64,000 bases of DNA, taken from positions 1 through 64,000 of the forward strand of contig CANARY010000005.1 in assembly GCA_947364235.1 (NCBI GenBank), in the 5' to 3' direction. This DNA comes from an uncultured Candidatus Melainabacteria bacterium (GTDB lineage: Bacteria; Cyanobacteriota; Vampirovibrionia; Gastranaerophilales; Gastranaerophilaceae). The notes under the pieces are model-generated. The model ran no database searches, was not told the origin of the DNA, and saw nothing but the letters and a program-made list of their open reading frames with translations. A program made the translations under genes and the position numbers. Shown piece by piece: positions 25,637-33,887 of this stretch (positions are counted from its first letter, which is position 1; each line of letters starts with the position of its first letter).

Positions 25637-26488
25637 GTGAAAAGTGATTTTCATATACACACTTATTATTCCGATGGCGTCTTTTCTCCTGAAAAGATTG
25701 TGGATTTGGCTTTAGATGCTGGGCTTCAGGTTATTGCTTTGACAGATCACGATAATGTTTTATCGCACGATGTTGCAGCAGAGTATTTAAAGACAAAAGA
25801 GGTCGATTTTACGTTAATTCGTGGAATAGAGGTTAATACTCTTTATAAAGATTATGAAGTCCATATCTTGGGATATTTTCCAGATGTAAATAAAAATGAT
25901 TTCAAAAACTTATTAAAAGTGCAGCAGCAAGCTCGTACTAAGCAGACAAAGGAAATTTTACACCTCTTGGCTAAAAAAGAGGGTATTAAAATTGCTTTTG
26001 AAGATGTGAAGAATATGGTAGCAGAAGGAGGAAGTATAGGACGTCCTCATATTGCTAAAGCAATTACAAATGCTGGAGGCACCAGTAATGTAATGGAGGC
26101 TTATAGTAAGTATATTCATAGAGCTTCACCAGTTTATGTCGAAAGAAAAACGGTTTCTCCTTTTGATGCTGTAGAAGTTATTTATGATGCAGGGGGAATT
26201 CCTGTGATTGCTCATCCGTATGATATTGATATTGCTGAAAAGCTTATTAAAGATTTGATGAATTGCGGATTAAGAGGCATTGAAGCTTACCATAGAAAAC
26301 ATTCTCCTGCACTTGTTGAGTATTTTTCTTCTATGGCAGAAAATCTTGGGCTTATTGTAACGGGCGGATCTGATTTCCACGCTCCTAATATAATGAACGG
26401 ACAGATTATTCTGGGTAAAAACTTTGTGCCTGAGTGGATTTACGAAGGGCTTTTGAATGAGAAAAAACATTTGGACATGGCTAGATAG
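25637..26488 (+). CDS. PHP-domain phosphoesterase, TrpH/RNase AM-like
   Basis: This 283-residue protein begins at GTG and carries the PHP metal motifs DFHIHTYYSDG (His6, His8), ALTDHDN, RGIEVN, IAHPYDID and GGSDFHA. Related proteins hydrolyse 3',5'-nucleoside bisphosphates or trim short RNA from the 5' end. Its place after rny and the YmdB-type gene fits an RNA-degradation operon. Polymerase-type PHP domains are ruled out by the small size. Confidence 0.88.
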   Translation: MKSDFHIHTYYSDGVFSPEKIVDLALDAGLQVIALTDHDNVLSHDVAAEYLKTKEVDFTLIRGIEVNTLYKDYEVHILGYFPDVNKNDFKNLLKVQQQARTKQTKEILHLLAKKEGIKIAFEDVKNMVAEGGSIGRPHIAKAITNAGGTSNVMEAYSKYIHRASPVYVERKTVSPFDAVEVIYDAGGIPVIAHPYDIDIAEKLIKDLMNCGLRGIEAYHRKHSPALVEYFSSMAENLGLIVTGGSDFHAPNIMNGQIILGKNFVPEWIYEGLLNEKKHLDMAR

Positions 26489-26509
26489 TAAGGTATTAAT
26501 GAGGTAACG

Positions 26510-27088
26510 ATGAAAAAAGGATTTACGCTTGTAGAAGTTTCAATACTGTTTGTTATCTTTTTGATAGTGGCGTTTCTTGTTATACCTCTATCTTTGGATG
26601 ATACTATTCAAGCTAAAAATACTTCCAGATGGCGCAGTGTTCAATCTGATTTTGCAAATGTCTTTTATTCAATTAATACTCAAAAGGATTTTGAAGATTT
26701 TAATTTCAGCGAGACTTTTGCTAATGTAATATCTAATGAAATAAAAAATAATATTGAACCTTACAAAATAACTTTTATGAATGGAACTTATCCGAATGTA
26801 ACTTATAGATTTAATGATTTTAAGCTTACACAGGGAAATTCGGTTTTAGCGTATAAACTTTTTGAGAATTCTCAAAACGATTTACGCGGAGTTTTTCTTT
26901 ATGATGTGAATGGTTCTGTTGGTCCAAATGTATGGGGAAAAGATGTTTTTGGGTTTAATATTTTTTCAGATAGATTTGAACCATTCTGTAAAAATGATTC
27001 TATCAGCGTACAAAAACAGGATTGTTCAAAAGCTGGTACTGGTTTATGCTGTTCAAATTACTATTTAATCGGCGGGAGTTTTGATTAA
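26510..27088 (+). CDS. Type IV pilin-like / pseudopilin protein
   Basis: This 192-residue protein begins MKKGFTLVEVS, a class III prepilin leader with cleavage expected after Gly4 and the conserved Glu at mature position 5. A hydrophobic helix follows and then a globular domain with four cysteines near the C-terminus. It should be processed by a prepilin peptidase and assembled into a pilus or pseudopilus. No other pilus gene is in the window. The stop overlaps the next start (TAATG). Confidence 0.82.
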   Translation: MKKGFTLVEVSILFVIFLIVAFLVIPLSLDDTIQAKNTSRWRSVQSDFANVFYSINTQKDFEDFNFSETFANVISNEIKNNIEPYKITFMNGTYPNVTYRFNDFKLTQGNSVLAYKLFENSQNDLRGVFLYDVNGSVGPNVWGKDVFGFNIFSDRFEPFCKNDSISVQKQDCSKAGTGLCCSNYYLIGGSFD

Positions 27089-27672
27089 TGATTAAAAACG
27101 TATGTGTTTTTGCGTCTTCTTCTAATAAATTGGGAGAAGAATATTATAAAGCAGCTTCAGAGCTTGGTCATTTGATTGGTCAAAATGGAATGAATATAGT
27201 TTATGGCGGCAGTCGATTGGGGGCAATGTATGCTTGCGCATCTGCTGTAAAAATTTCCGGCGGAGATATTATTGGGGTAATGCCTCAGAAGATTTATGAT
27301 TTTGGAGTCGGAAATCCGGAAGACTGTGCGGAGTTTTATCTGACAGAAGGGATGAGAGAAAGAAAAGCTAAGATGGATGAGCTTTCTGATGCTGTAATTG
27401 CTCTAGCAGGCGGATTTGGAACTCTGGAAGAAATTTCTGAAATGATAGTCCAAAAACAGCTCGGTTATAATACAAAGCCTATTATAATTCTTAATACCTG
27501 CGGTTTTTATAACAATTTATTAGAATTTTTTAATCGTATTATTGAAGATAATTTTGCAGCTAAAAGTGCAAAAACGTTGTATTATGTTGCTTCTTCTCCT
27601 GAAGAAGCTGTAGATTATTTGAAAAATTATACTTATACTTCAAAAAAAGTATGTTTATCTGAAAAATATTAA
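27088..27672 (+). CDS. LOG-family nucleotide phosphoribohydrolase (TIGR00730)
   Basis: This 194-residue protein has a Rossmann-like fold with YGGSRLGAMYACASAV, MRERKAKM and the LOG signature AGGFGTLEE near residue 108. The usual PGGxGTxxE has Ala for Pro. LOG proteins release the base from nucleoside 5'-monophosphates, including cytokinin forms. It overlaps the pilin-like gene by one base and the convergent LuxR-type gene by 4 bases. Confidence 0.9.
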   Translation: MIKNVCVFASSSNKLGEEYYKAASELGHLIGQNGMNIVYGGSRLGAMYACASAVKISGGDIIGVMPQKIYDFGVGNPEDCAEFYLTEGMRERKAKMDELSDAVIALAGGFGTLEEISEMIVQKQLGYNTKPIIILNTCGFYNNLLEFFNRIIEDNFAAKSAKTLYYVASSPEEAVDYLKNYTYTSKKVCLSEKY

Positions 27673-27875
27673 GGCAGATGATTATACAAAATTGCGCAGA
27701 CCGCTGCTTGTACTTTATTGTGAACGTTTAACTTACGGAAAATGTTCTCAATATGTGCTTTAACTGTATGTATAGAAATTATTAAAGCTTCTGCAATTTC
27801 AGGGTTACTTTTCCCCTCTGTAATAAGTGCCAAAATCTCTTTTTCTCTTTGTGTTAAATTATTTATCTCGTCCAT
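27669..27875 (-). CDS. Stand-alone LuxR/GerE-type DNA-binding protein
   Basis: This short protein (68 residues from 27875) is almost entirely a LuxR C-terminal helix-turn-helix: LTQREKEILALITEGKSNPEIAEAL, then HTVKAHIENIFRKLNV. It lacks a receiver or ligand domain, as in small GerE-like regulators. The frame is open to 27893. I prefer 27875 because TATTAT lies exactly 6 bases before it, the leaderless pattern seen elsewhere. Its targets are unknown. Confidence 0.82.
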   Translation of the reverse strand: MDEINNLTQREKEILALITEGKSNPEIAEALIISIHTVKAHIENIFRKLNVHNKVQAAVCAILYNHLP

Positions 27876-27998
27876 ATTCCTATAATAATACATATTCAGA
27901 AAAAGTGGTTAATGTATTTTCCAATTTAAAAAATTTACAAAAGTTTACAGAGATTAATGGATAATTTTGTCAAATTAGAAAATAAAAATTGTAATAAC

Positions 27999-28649
27999 TT
28001 AAGTGTTAAAAATTCTATCACCGGCATCGCCCATGCCTGGAACGATGTAACCGCGCTCGTTTAAGCGTTCATCAACTGCAGCGACAATTAATGTTATTGC
28101 AGGGAAATTTTTAAAAACTGCTTCAATTCCGTCTGGTGATGAAATCATACAAATGCAGCAAATATTTGTTTCAGGAATACCTTTATCTACGTAAAGCCTT
28201 ATTGCTTCAATAAGAGAGTTTCCGGTTGCCAGCATTGGGTCTGTAATATAAACATAATAATTTTCAGGATTGTTTACCGGCATTGGTACTTTGTTATAGT
28301 ACCAAACTGGTTTAAGTGTTTTTTCATCGCGATACATTCCGATATGTCTGATAGTTGCTTGAGGAAGAATATCAACGGCTTCGTCGGTGAAGATTAAGCC
28401 GGCTCTTAGAATGGGTGAAATTATTATTGTAATATCGGGATTAATTGTTTTTGTTTTGCACTCAGCAACAGGTGTTTCTATTTCTATGTCTTTTTGGGGC
28501 AGATTTTTTGTTGCTTCATAAAGCAAAATCCTTGTCAACTTTCTTGCAGCAAGCCTTACACCTTCTGTGCTTGTATTTTTATTTCTCATTGTGCACAAAC
28601 TCTGATTAACAATCGGATTTGTAATAATTTTTAGATTATTTTTTTCCAT
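27999..28649 (-). CDS. upp: Uracil phosphoribosyltransferase
   Basis: This 216-residue enzyme makes UMP from uracil and PRPP. The PRPP loop YITDPMLATGNS and the C-terminal uracil-binding region ERGYIVPGMGDAGDR are intact. It overlaps the upstream MCE gene by 14 bases and is probably cotranscribed with it. No terminator is visible in the 105 bases that follow. Confidence 0.95.
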   Translation of the reverse strand: MEKNNLKIITNPIVNQSLCTMRNKNTSTEGVRLAARKLTRILLYEATKNLPQKDIEIETPVAECKTKTINPDITIIISPILRAGLIFTDEAVDILPQATIRHIGMYRDEKTLKPVWYYNKVPMPVNNPENYYVYITDPMLATGNSLIEAIRLYVDKGIPETNICCICMISSPDGIEAVFKNFPAITLIVAAVDERLNERGYIVPGMGDAGDRIFNT

Positions 28650-29307
28650 GTGTGTACTTCTCCCTGCTATTTTTATATTTTTTTAACTTATCATTTAAGT
28701 CATTTACTTTTTTAGTTGAATCATCAAGCATAGTATCAGCGTATTTGATAAGCTTATTAACGTCTTGCTGTTCTTCCAGAGGTAATTCTTCTATAAATTT
28801 AACTTTTTCGCTAAAAGAAGATGTTGTATAAATTATAGAAGCAAGTTTCTCAAACATGTCATTTAAAAGTCCTGCTGCATCGTGAAGTCTTTTTGGCGGG
28901 TTGACTGTTAAAAGAGGTACATTGTTATCGATATATGTATTTTTATCAGGAAGATAAAGCTCAAGTGATTTTGAACCAGCCATACCGCTGAATTCTACTG
29001 TTGCTACTGTGCCTTGAGGCAGTATAACAGAATTATCTGTAATAATAAATTTTATGTAAACTTCTTCGTTTGTAGGTTTAATTTTAGTTATATGACCGAC
29101 TTCTATTCCCATCATTCTAACTGGCGAGCCTACGATAAGTCCGTCAACATCATTCATAAAAATGGTGTAATCATTATCATTTTGTTGTTTTTTTACATAT
29201 AATATAGTTGAGATAGATACTATAATAAGTATAATTACAAGCCAGACAAGTAATTCTATACTATGAGTTATATAAAAAGTGTTTTTATCTTTTTTTATCC
29301 CCGTCAT
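28636..29307 (-). CDS. MlaD-like MCE-domain protein
   Basis: This 223-residue protein has one N-terminal membrane helix (about 18-36), then an MCE domain with DVDGLIVGSPVRMMGIEVGHI and FSGMAGSKSLELYLP, and a charged C-terminal helix ending KREK-type residues. MCE proteins form hexameric lipid-shuttling rings in the periplasm with an ABC transporter. No permease or ATPase gene is adjacent. TATAAT lies 9 bases before the ATG and no ribosome site is seen. Confidence 0.88.
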   Translation of the reverse strand: MTGIKKDKNTFYITHSIELLVWLVIILIIVSISTILYVKKQQNDNDYTIFMNDVDGLIVGSPVRMMGIEVGHITKIKPTNEEVYIKFIITDNSVILPQGTVATVEFSGMAGSKSLELYLPDKNTYIDNNVPLLTVNPPKRLHDAAGLLNDMFEKLASIIYTTSSFSEKVKFIEELPLEEQQDVNKLIKYADTMLDDSTKKVNDLNDKLKKYKNSREKYTHGKK

Positions 29308-29316
29308 ATTAGATTT

Positions 29317-29345
29317 ATTATATAAAAAAATATATTCTTATACAA
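29317..29345 (-). promoter_or_regulatory. Promoter of the MCE-upp operon
   Basis: On the minus strand TTGTAT (29345-29340), 17 bases, then TATAAT (29322-29317). The start codon at 29307 is 9 bases beyond the -10, so the leader is at most a few bases. A TGTAACA motif lies upstream at 29368-29374. Confidence 0.5.
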
Positions 29346-29382
29346 CTATTCTTTGTTTATAAAGATTTGTAACAGTATTTTG

Positions 29383-29937
29383 TCATAGCTGAGATTTAAT
29401 CGCTCCCCAAGCACGAATAAATCCTTTTTCGTATTTTAAAAGGTAGTATCCGCCTTCTTGAATATATTCAATTTCTGCTTCCATGTGTTCGTATTCTTTT
29501 GGAGGAGTTGCACCGGTTTTTGCATATTTGGCATCTATTACTTTTTGTATTTTTTCTTTGCGTTTTCTTTCTTTGACGATTTTTCTTTCTTCTTTTTCAA
29601 GCTTTTTGCTTTTTTCATAATGCCTTTTTAGTTCTTTTTCGTTTTCAGCGATTTTGAAAACGGGAATAACAGCAATTAAATCTTTTGATTCGCTTAAATA
29701 TAAAAATTCCCTGTCATCTGAAAGTGCAAGCTGATAAAATCCCGGTTTAATAAAGTTCCCGTTATAATCAGGTATATAATTTTGTATTGTCAAAACCGGC
29801 TGTTCATCTGTTGGAACAGAGTATCGATATATTGAATTCTGATGGACTGTTATACCAGAAGGTACTGCCGGATAAGGGGCAGATGGTGCTAAATAATCAA
29901 TGTCTCGAAGTGCAGGTGTAATAATTCCATCAATCAT
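29383..29937 (-). CDS. Unknown protein translationally coupled to rnpA
   Basis: This 184-residue protein has a beta-rich N-terminal part (about 1-95) and a very basic helical stretch (about 100-150: KLEKEERKIVKERKRKEKIQK), then a short C-terminal domain. I do not recognise it. The ATG overlaps the rnpA stop (ATGA), so the two are probably translated together. Its position is where yidD or yidC is usually found. The basic helix suggests RNA or membrane-surface binding, which is inference. Confidence 0.6.
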   Translation of the reverse strand: MIDGIITPALRDIDYLAPSAPYPAVPSGITVHQNSIYRYSVPTDEQPVLTIQNYIPDYNGNFIKPGFYQLALSDDREFLYLSESKDLIAVIPVFKIAENEKELKRHYEKSKKLEKEERKIVKERKRKEKIQKVIDAKYAKTGATPPKEYEHMEAEIEYIQEGGYYLLKYEKGFIRAWGAIKSQL

Positions 29938-30278
29938 AATTTTTCAGCCAGTTTATTAATTATCGAGTTTACATAATCGAAATCTTTACCCAAAAGTTTT
30001 GCAGACGCAACAAAAATGACAGACATATATTTATTAGAAGGAGGCTGATTTTTTATAAGCAGCCTGCAGCTTTCACGCATAAGACGTTTTATTCGATTTC
30101 TCTTTACTGCACGTTTATGGATTTTTTTGCTTACAACAAAACCAATTTTAGTCGGATACTCATTGTTTTTTGTTTTTCCGCAAAACATAGTTATTCCGCC
30201 TGAATGAAATGTAGTTCCTGTTTTATATGTTGCTTTAAAAGCACTTCTTTTTTTTAGTCTGTACGCTTTTGGTAACAT
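29934..30278 (-). CDS. rnpA: Ribonuclease P protein component
   Basis: This 114-residue basic protein has the RNR motif KRAVKRNRIKRLMRE and the start LPKAYRLKKRSAFKATYKTG typical of RnpA. It helps the RNase P RNA mature tRNA 5' ends. Its promoter is near consensus and leaves no leader: TTTACA-N17-TATTAT with 6 bases to the ATG. rpmH, the normal upstream neighbour, is not here. Confidence 0.95.
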   Translation of the reverse strand: MLPKAYRLKKRSAFKATYKTGTTFHSGGITMFCGKTKNNEYPTKIGFVVSKKIHKRAVKRNRIKRLMRESCRLLIKNQPPSNKYMSVIFVASAKLLGKDFDYVNSIINKLAEKL

Positions 30279-30284
30279 ATTAAA

Positions 30285-30313
30285 ATAATACAGCTTTTGT
30301 AAAGCTTTGTAAA
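30285..30313 (-). promoter_or_regulatory. Strong rnpA promoter, leaderless
   Basis: On the minus strand TTTACA (30313-30308), a 17-base spacer and TATTAT (30290-30285) lie exactly 6 bases before the rnpA start codon. It is divergent from the sigma-28-type promoter at 30331. Confidence 0.7.
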
Positions 30314-30330
30314 GTTTTTGTTAAAAAGAT

Positions 30331-30357
30331 TAAAGTTTTAGAAAAAAATGCCGTAAT
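30331..30357 (+). promoter_or_regulatory. Sigma-28 (FliA)-type promoter
   Basis: TAAAGTTT (30331-30338), exactly 11 bases, then GCCGTAAT (30350-30357). The -35 is a perfect consensus and the -10 retains GCCG. The start point near 30364 leaves a short leader with AAGGAG before the ATG at 30380. Confidence 0.75.
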
Positions 30358-30379
30358 TCTTATTATAAGGAGTAAATCT

Positions 30380-30940
30380 ATGTCAGATGATTTTAAAGTA
30401 GAAAAAAGTTCGGTTAATACAGGAGGACAAGCGCAAAATAGCGGTGAAAGGAAAGTTATAGATGAATCTGCATATAGAATTCGTGCTCCGAGAGAAAAAG
30501 GCCCTACTGCTGTAGGACGTGGCGGAGATCCATTTTTTAGGCGTATAAATGCAACTAATGATCAGCTTAAAGAGCTAATGGATGAAACTTCTACTATACA
30601 AGACTGGGTGCAGCGTGAAACTTCTAATAATGTTGCATTGGCTTGTCTTGAAAATGAAAATTTAAAAGAAATATATTTTGCAATAAAAGATGGTTTTGTA
30701 TCTGCTGACAAAACGTACGGGAAAATTTCTCTTATGGGGTTTAAAACACCTTCTGGAGTTGAAATACCAAGATTGAAAATTTTTGATGAAAATGGAGAAG
30801 TGCTTCAAGTTCTCACAGGACCTTTAGCAATTGATGAGCTGAATAAAAGAGCTCTTGCGTATAATGAAATATCAAATAATTATGAAGCAGTACCGGATGA
30901 AGCTCAGGATACTTCGGTTATTAATGATTACATTACATAG
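30380..30940 (+). CDS. Unknown protein under a sigma-28-type promoter, candidate motility protein
   Basis: This 186-residue soluble protein has a disordered N-terminus (about 1-50, rich in Gly, Ser, Gln and Arg). A short helix follows (NDQLKELMDETSTIQDWVQRE), and then a small domain around IKDGFVSADKTYGKISLMGF. I do not recognise it. There is no signal peptide. The promoter is an almost perfect flagellar one, so it is probably a late flagellar or chemotaxis-class protein. The 3' end overlaps the convergent ATPase gene by 8 bases. Confidence 0.68.
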   Translation: MSDDFKVEKSSVNTGGQAQNSGERKVIDESAYRIRAPREKGPTAVGRGGDPFFRRINATNDQLKELMDETSTIQDWVQRETSNNVALACLENENLKEIYFAIKDGFVSADKTYGKISLMGFKTPSGVEIPRLKIFDENGEVLQVLTGPLAIDELNKRALAYNEISNNYEAVPDEAQDTSVINDYIT

Positions 30941-33875
30941 AGTTTTTCTTTAAAATAATTCCATTAAGCCTGCAGAAAGAAGTAAGTACTCCAAGTTCTT
31001 CTTTTAGTTTTTTTTGTAAATAAATATGTTCAGGTAAAATGCTTACGTTTTTTGCAAGCTGGAACATTTTAAGCGCTTGTTTTACGTATTCTGCCCGCAT
31101 AGAAGATTTTGGCAGTGCTAATTCTTGGTATAATTTTGCTGACAGCAGGTAAGATTTTACAAGTATTGACTCGAGGTTAAATTGTTTTGCAATGAATATT
31201 GATTTTTCAATATACACTTTTGCAGAGTCAAAATCTTGTTTTGCCATATAGATTTCGCCAATCAGCTTATTATACAAAGCAATAAAATAATAGTTATTGA
31301 TATTTGGACCTTGAGCAACATCAAGTGCTTTTGCTGCGATATCAAGTGCGAACTGAGTACCATTTGTAATTAAACGTATTTCAGCAATTAAATACCAAGA
31401 AAGCAATACTCCAGTCGCAATTTTTTCTTTTGCAAAATATGAAACCTGTTCTTCAAGTATTTCTAATGCTCTTTTATTCTCGTTTTTGTCATGGAGCATT
31501 TTGGCCAGCAAAGTTTTAAGAATATTTTTTGTAAAACTATCATTTGCATTATTTGCATAAGCTGCAACATTGAATAGTTCTTCATATAAATTGTTATAAT
31601 CTTTTTTTAAGAACTTATTAACTATATCTATGAAATTCCAGCGGGAAACTATAAATGTATCCATAGAGTCAAGAGAGAATTCTTTAAGCATATCATCAAG
31701 AATTTTTTCAGATGTTTGAAGCTCTCCTTTTACTGTTTTAGCTAACGCAAGAGCTAAAAAGGCACGACATTTTAGTACAGGGTTTGTATTTTGATTTTTT
31801 TCTAAAATATCAAAAATTAGCTGTATTGTATCGAACATCCGGTTATCGCCTTGGAATATTAAAGCTTCTGCCAAATCAAAATAAACTTCAATCCAAGTGT
31901 CAAAAAGTTCTGAAACGCTTATCAAAGCATTATTTTTACCTTTGGTTAGATAACGTTCTATCACCGGCATTATCTCATTATCTACAAGATTAATTACCTG
32001 ACCGCAGTTGCCCAGTTTAAGCATTGGGCGCACTTGTCTTGTTTTTACAAGAGTTTTTTCAAGTTCCATTTCATCAGGTAATTTGTTTAATACGCAGTCA
32101 GCGCATTCAATTGCTCCCCAGTAATTACCATTTTTCATAGAAGCAGATGCAAGATACCCTAATAGTTCAATATGTTCGTAATCTTCATTATCTTCCAGCA
32201 TCATCACGGCATTTTGAAGGTATTCAAAAGCAGCATTATGGTCGATAGGCTCGAGGAGTTTTCCAACGCGTGTATAAATATTTTTCTTGATTTTTAAACA
32301 CTGAATGGTGTTTTTATTTTCAATAAGCTTTAAAGCCTGTTTTTGAGAAATAATATACAAGCCGATATCACCAATGTAAGAAGCTTGCTTCATCAATATT
32401 GTCCAGATTTCAAAAGCCTCATTATCTTTGTTGAGCTTTTGGATAATGTAACATATTAGAACAAGTGAAGACTGTTTATATATGTTTAATATTTCATATA
32501 AAATATTAAGTATTTCAGTAAAAGACTCATCGTTTTTGATAATTGATACAATGATTTTCCATATATTAATGCTTTTAAACTCAAATGATAAGTTATTAAT
32601 CTGGTTTATGAATCCATTTTGTACTAAAAATTCAATCAAGCTCTCAAATTCTTTAGAAGAATTGTTATCAAAATGTTCAAGCATTGCAGGATAAAATTTA
32701 TTTCCAAGAATAGACATTGCAGCCAGCATTCTGAATGCAGGTTTATTTTCTTGTTTTAATATTTCAAGCCTTGTTTCTATAATATTTTCTAATGATGTAT
32801 AAGAAACTTGTTTAATACCATTTTTTAAAGCATCTTTATAAAGCATTATCATCTGCTCTATAGCAGCAGGATTTCCTGCTGAAATTTTGTAAGCAAGATT
32901 TGCAAAATCTTCTCCGACATTAATTTCCTGATGCTGGTGAATAATTACATCAACTTGATTTCTGGTAAATGGTGCAACTGTTAAATCTGCATAGTTTTCT
33001 GCTGTTAATTTGGATGATGTAATATGCCCCATTCCAGGCTTTTCTACAGATGATATGATTATAAATTTACATCTCTGCAGGATGTAATCATCTTCAAGAA
33101 GCTCTTTTAATAAATCAAAAGACATTCCGTCAATGTTTTCAAAATTATCTATAATAAATACAGCTTTCATTTTTTCAACAATAGTCTGTATTACTTTTTT
33201 TAATACTACAAACATTTTTGCTTTATTGTAGTAAATGTTTTCATACTTGTCGAAATTTTCAGGATATAAAAAATTTAATAAATCTAAAATCTCAGTATTT
33301 GTAAGTGCTGGAAAGTCTTGCCTAAAAAATTTAAGAGAATTTTTCTTTAACTGCAAAGTATCAGGACAAAAATTATTAATATTGAAAAATGTTAATAATA
33401 AATCTTGAAAATATCCGCAAGGAGAAAGCTGTGTTACTTGTGTACAAGTTCCTAAAAGCCAAATTAATTTTGCGTTTTTTAAATCATTTATAGCATACCT
33501 TAATACAAGATTTTTTCCGATGCCGCTTTCACCGCTTATCGTAATTACAGATGAATCTGCATCTTTAATCGCTTCTATAAGTTTAGTTTTTACTTTTTGC
33601 TGCGAATTTTTTGAAGCATTGTATTCAGGTTTTTGCGTGGTTTTAGGCTGTACAAACTCAATACCGCATTTTCTGCAAGCTTTTGCATTTGGAAGATTTG
33701 CAGCTCCGCATTCGCTGCAAATCTTGATTAAAACCTTGCTGCATCCGGAACATTTTGTTGAAGTAATAGAATTTATAGTCCCGCAATCTTTACATATAGA
33801 TGCAACTTTACTTCCGCAGTGACTGCATTTTAATGAATTGTCTTCAATTTCCTTTTTACATCTGGGACATTGCAT
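30933..33875 (-). CDS. Zinc-ribbon / P-loop ATPase / TPR signalling protein (STAND-like)
   Basis: This 980-residue protein starts with three zinc ribbons: Cys3/6/17/20, Cys28/31/42/45 and Cys53/56/67/70. An ATPase domain follows with Walker A GESGIGKN at 115-122, where Asn replaces the usual Thr or Ser after the Lys, and Walker B KAVFIIDNFEN. The remaining 550 residues are helical repeats of TPR type. The layout resembles AAA-16/STAND regulators, which bind nucleotide and assemble on sensing a signal; no effector domain is fused. It is the last gene of an operon with two acidic proteins, 13 bases after the preceding one. Confidence 0.72.
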   Translation of the reverse strand: MQCPRCKKEIEDNSLKCSHCGSKVASICKDCGTINSITSTKCSGCSKVLIKICSECGAANLPNAKACRKCGIEFVQPKTTQKPEYNASKNSQQKVKTKLIEAIKDADSSVITISGESGIGKNLVLRYAINDLKNAKLIWLLGTCTQVTQLSPCGYFQDLLLTFFNINNFCPDTLQLKKNSLKFFRQDFPALTNTEILDLLNFLYPENFDKYENIYYNKAKMFVVLKKVIQTIVEKMKAVFIIDNFENIDGMSFDLLKELLEDDYILQRCKFIIISSVEKPGMGHITSSKLTAENYADLTVAPFTRNQVDVIIHQHQEINVGEDFANLAYKISAGNPAAIEQMIMLYKDALKNGIKQVSYTSLENIIETRLEILKQENKPAFRMLAAMSILGNKFYPAMLEHFDNNSSKEFESLIEFLVQNGFINQINNLSFEFKSINIWKIIVSIIKNDESFTEILNILYEILNIYKQSSLVLICYIIQKLNKDNEAFEIWTILMKQASYIGDIGLYIISQKQALKLIENKNTIQCLKIKKNIYTRVGKLLEPIDHNAAFEYLQNAVMMLEDNEDYEHIELLGYLASASMKNGNYWGAIECADCVLNKLPDEMELEKTLVKTRQVRPMLKLGNCGQVINLVDNEIMPVIERYLTKGKNNALISVSELFDTWIEVYFDLAEALIFQGDNRMFDTIQLIFDILEKNQNTNPVLKCRAFLALALAKTVKGELQTSEKILDDMLKEFSLDSMDTFIVSRWNFIDIVNKFLKKDYNNLYEELFNVAAYANNANDSFTKNILKTLLAKMLHDKNENKRALEILEEQVSYFAKEKIATGVLLSWYLIAEIRLITNGTQFALDIAAKALDVAQGPNINNYYFIALYNKLIGEIYMAKQDFDSAKVYIEKSIFIAKQFNLESILVKSYLLSAKLYQELALPKSSMRAEYVKQALKMFQLAKNVSILPEHIYLQKKLKEELGVLTSFCRLNGIILKKNSM

Positions 33876-33887
33876 TAATACTAACCC

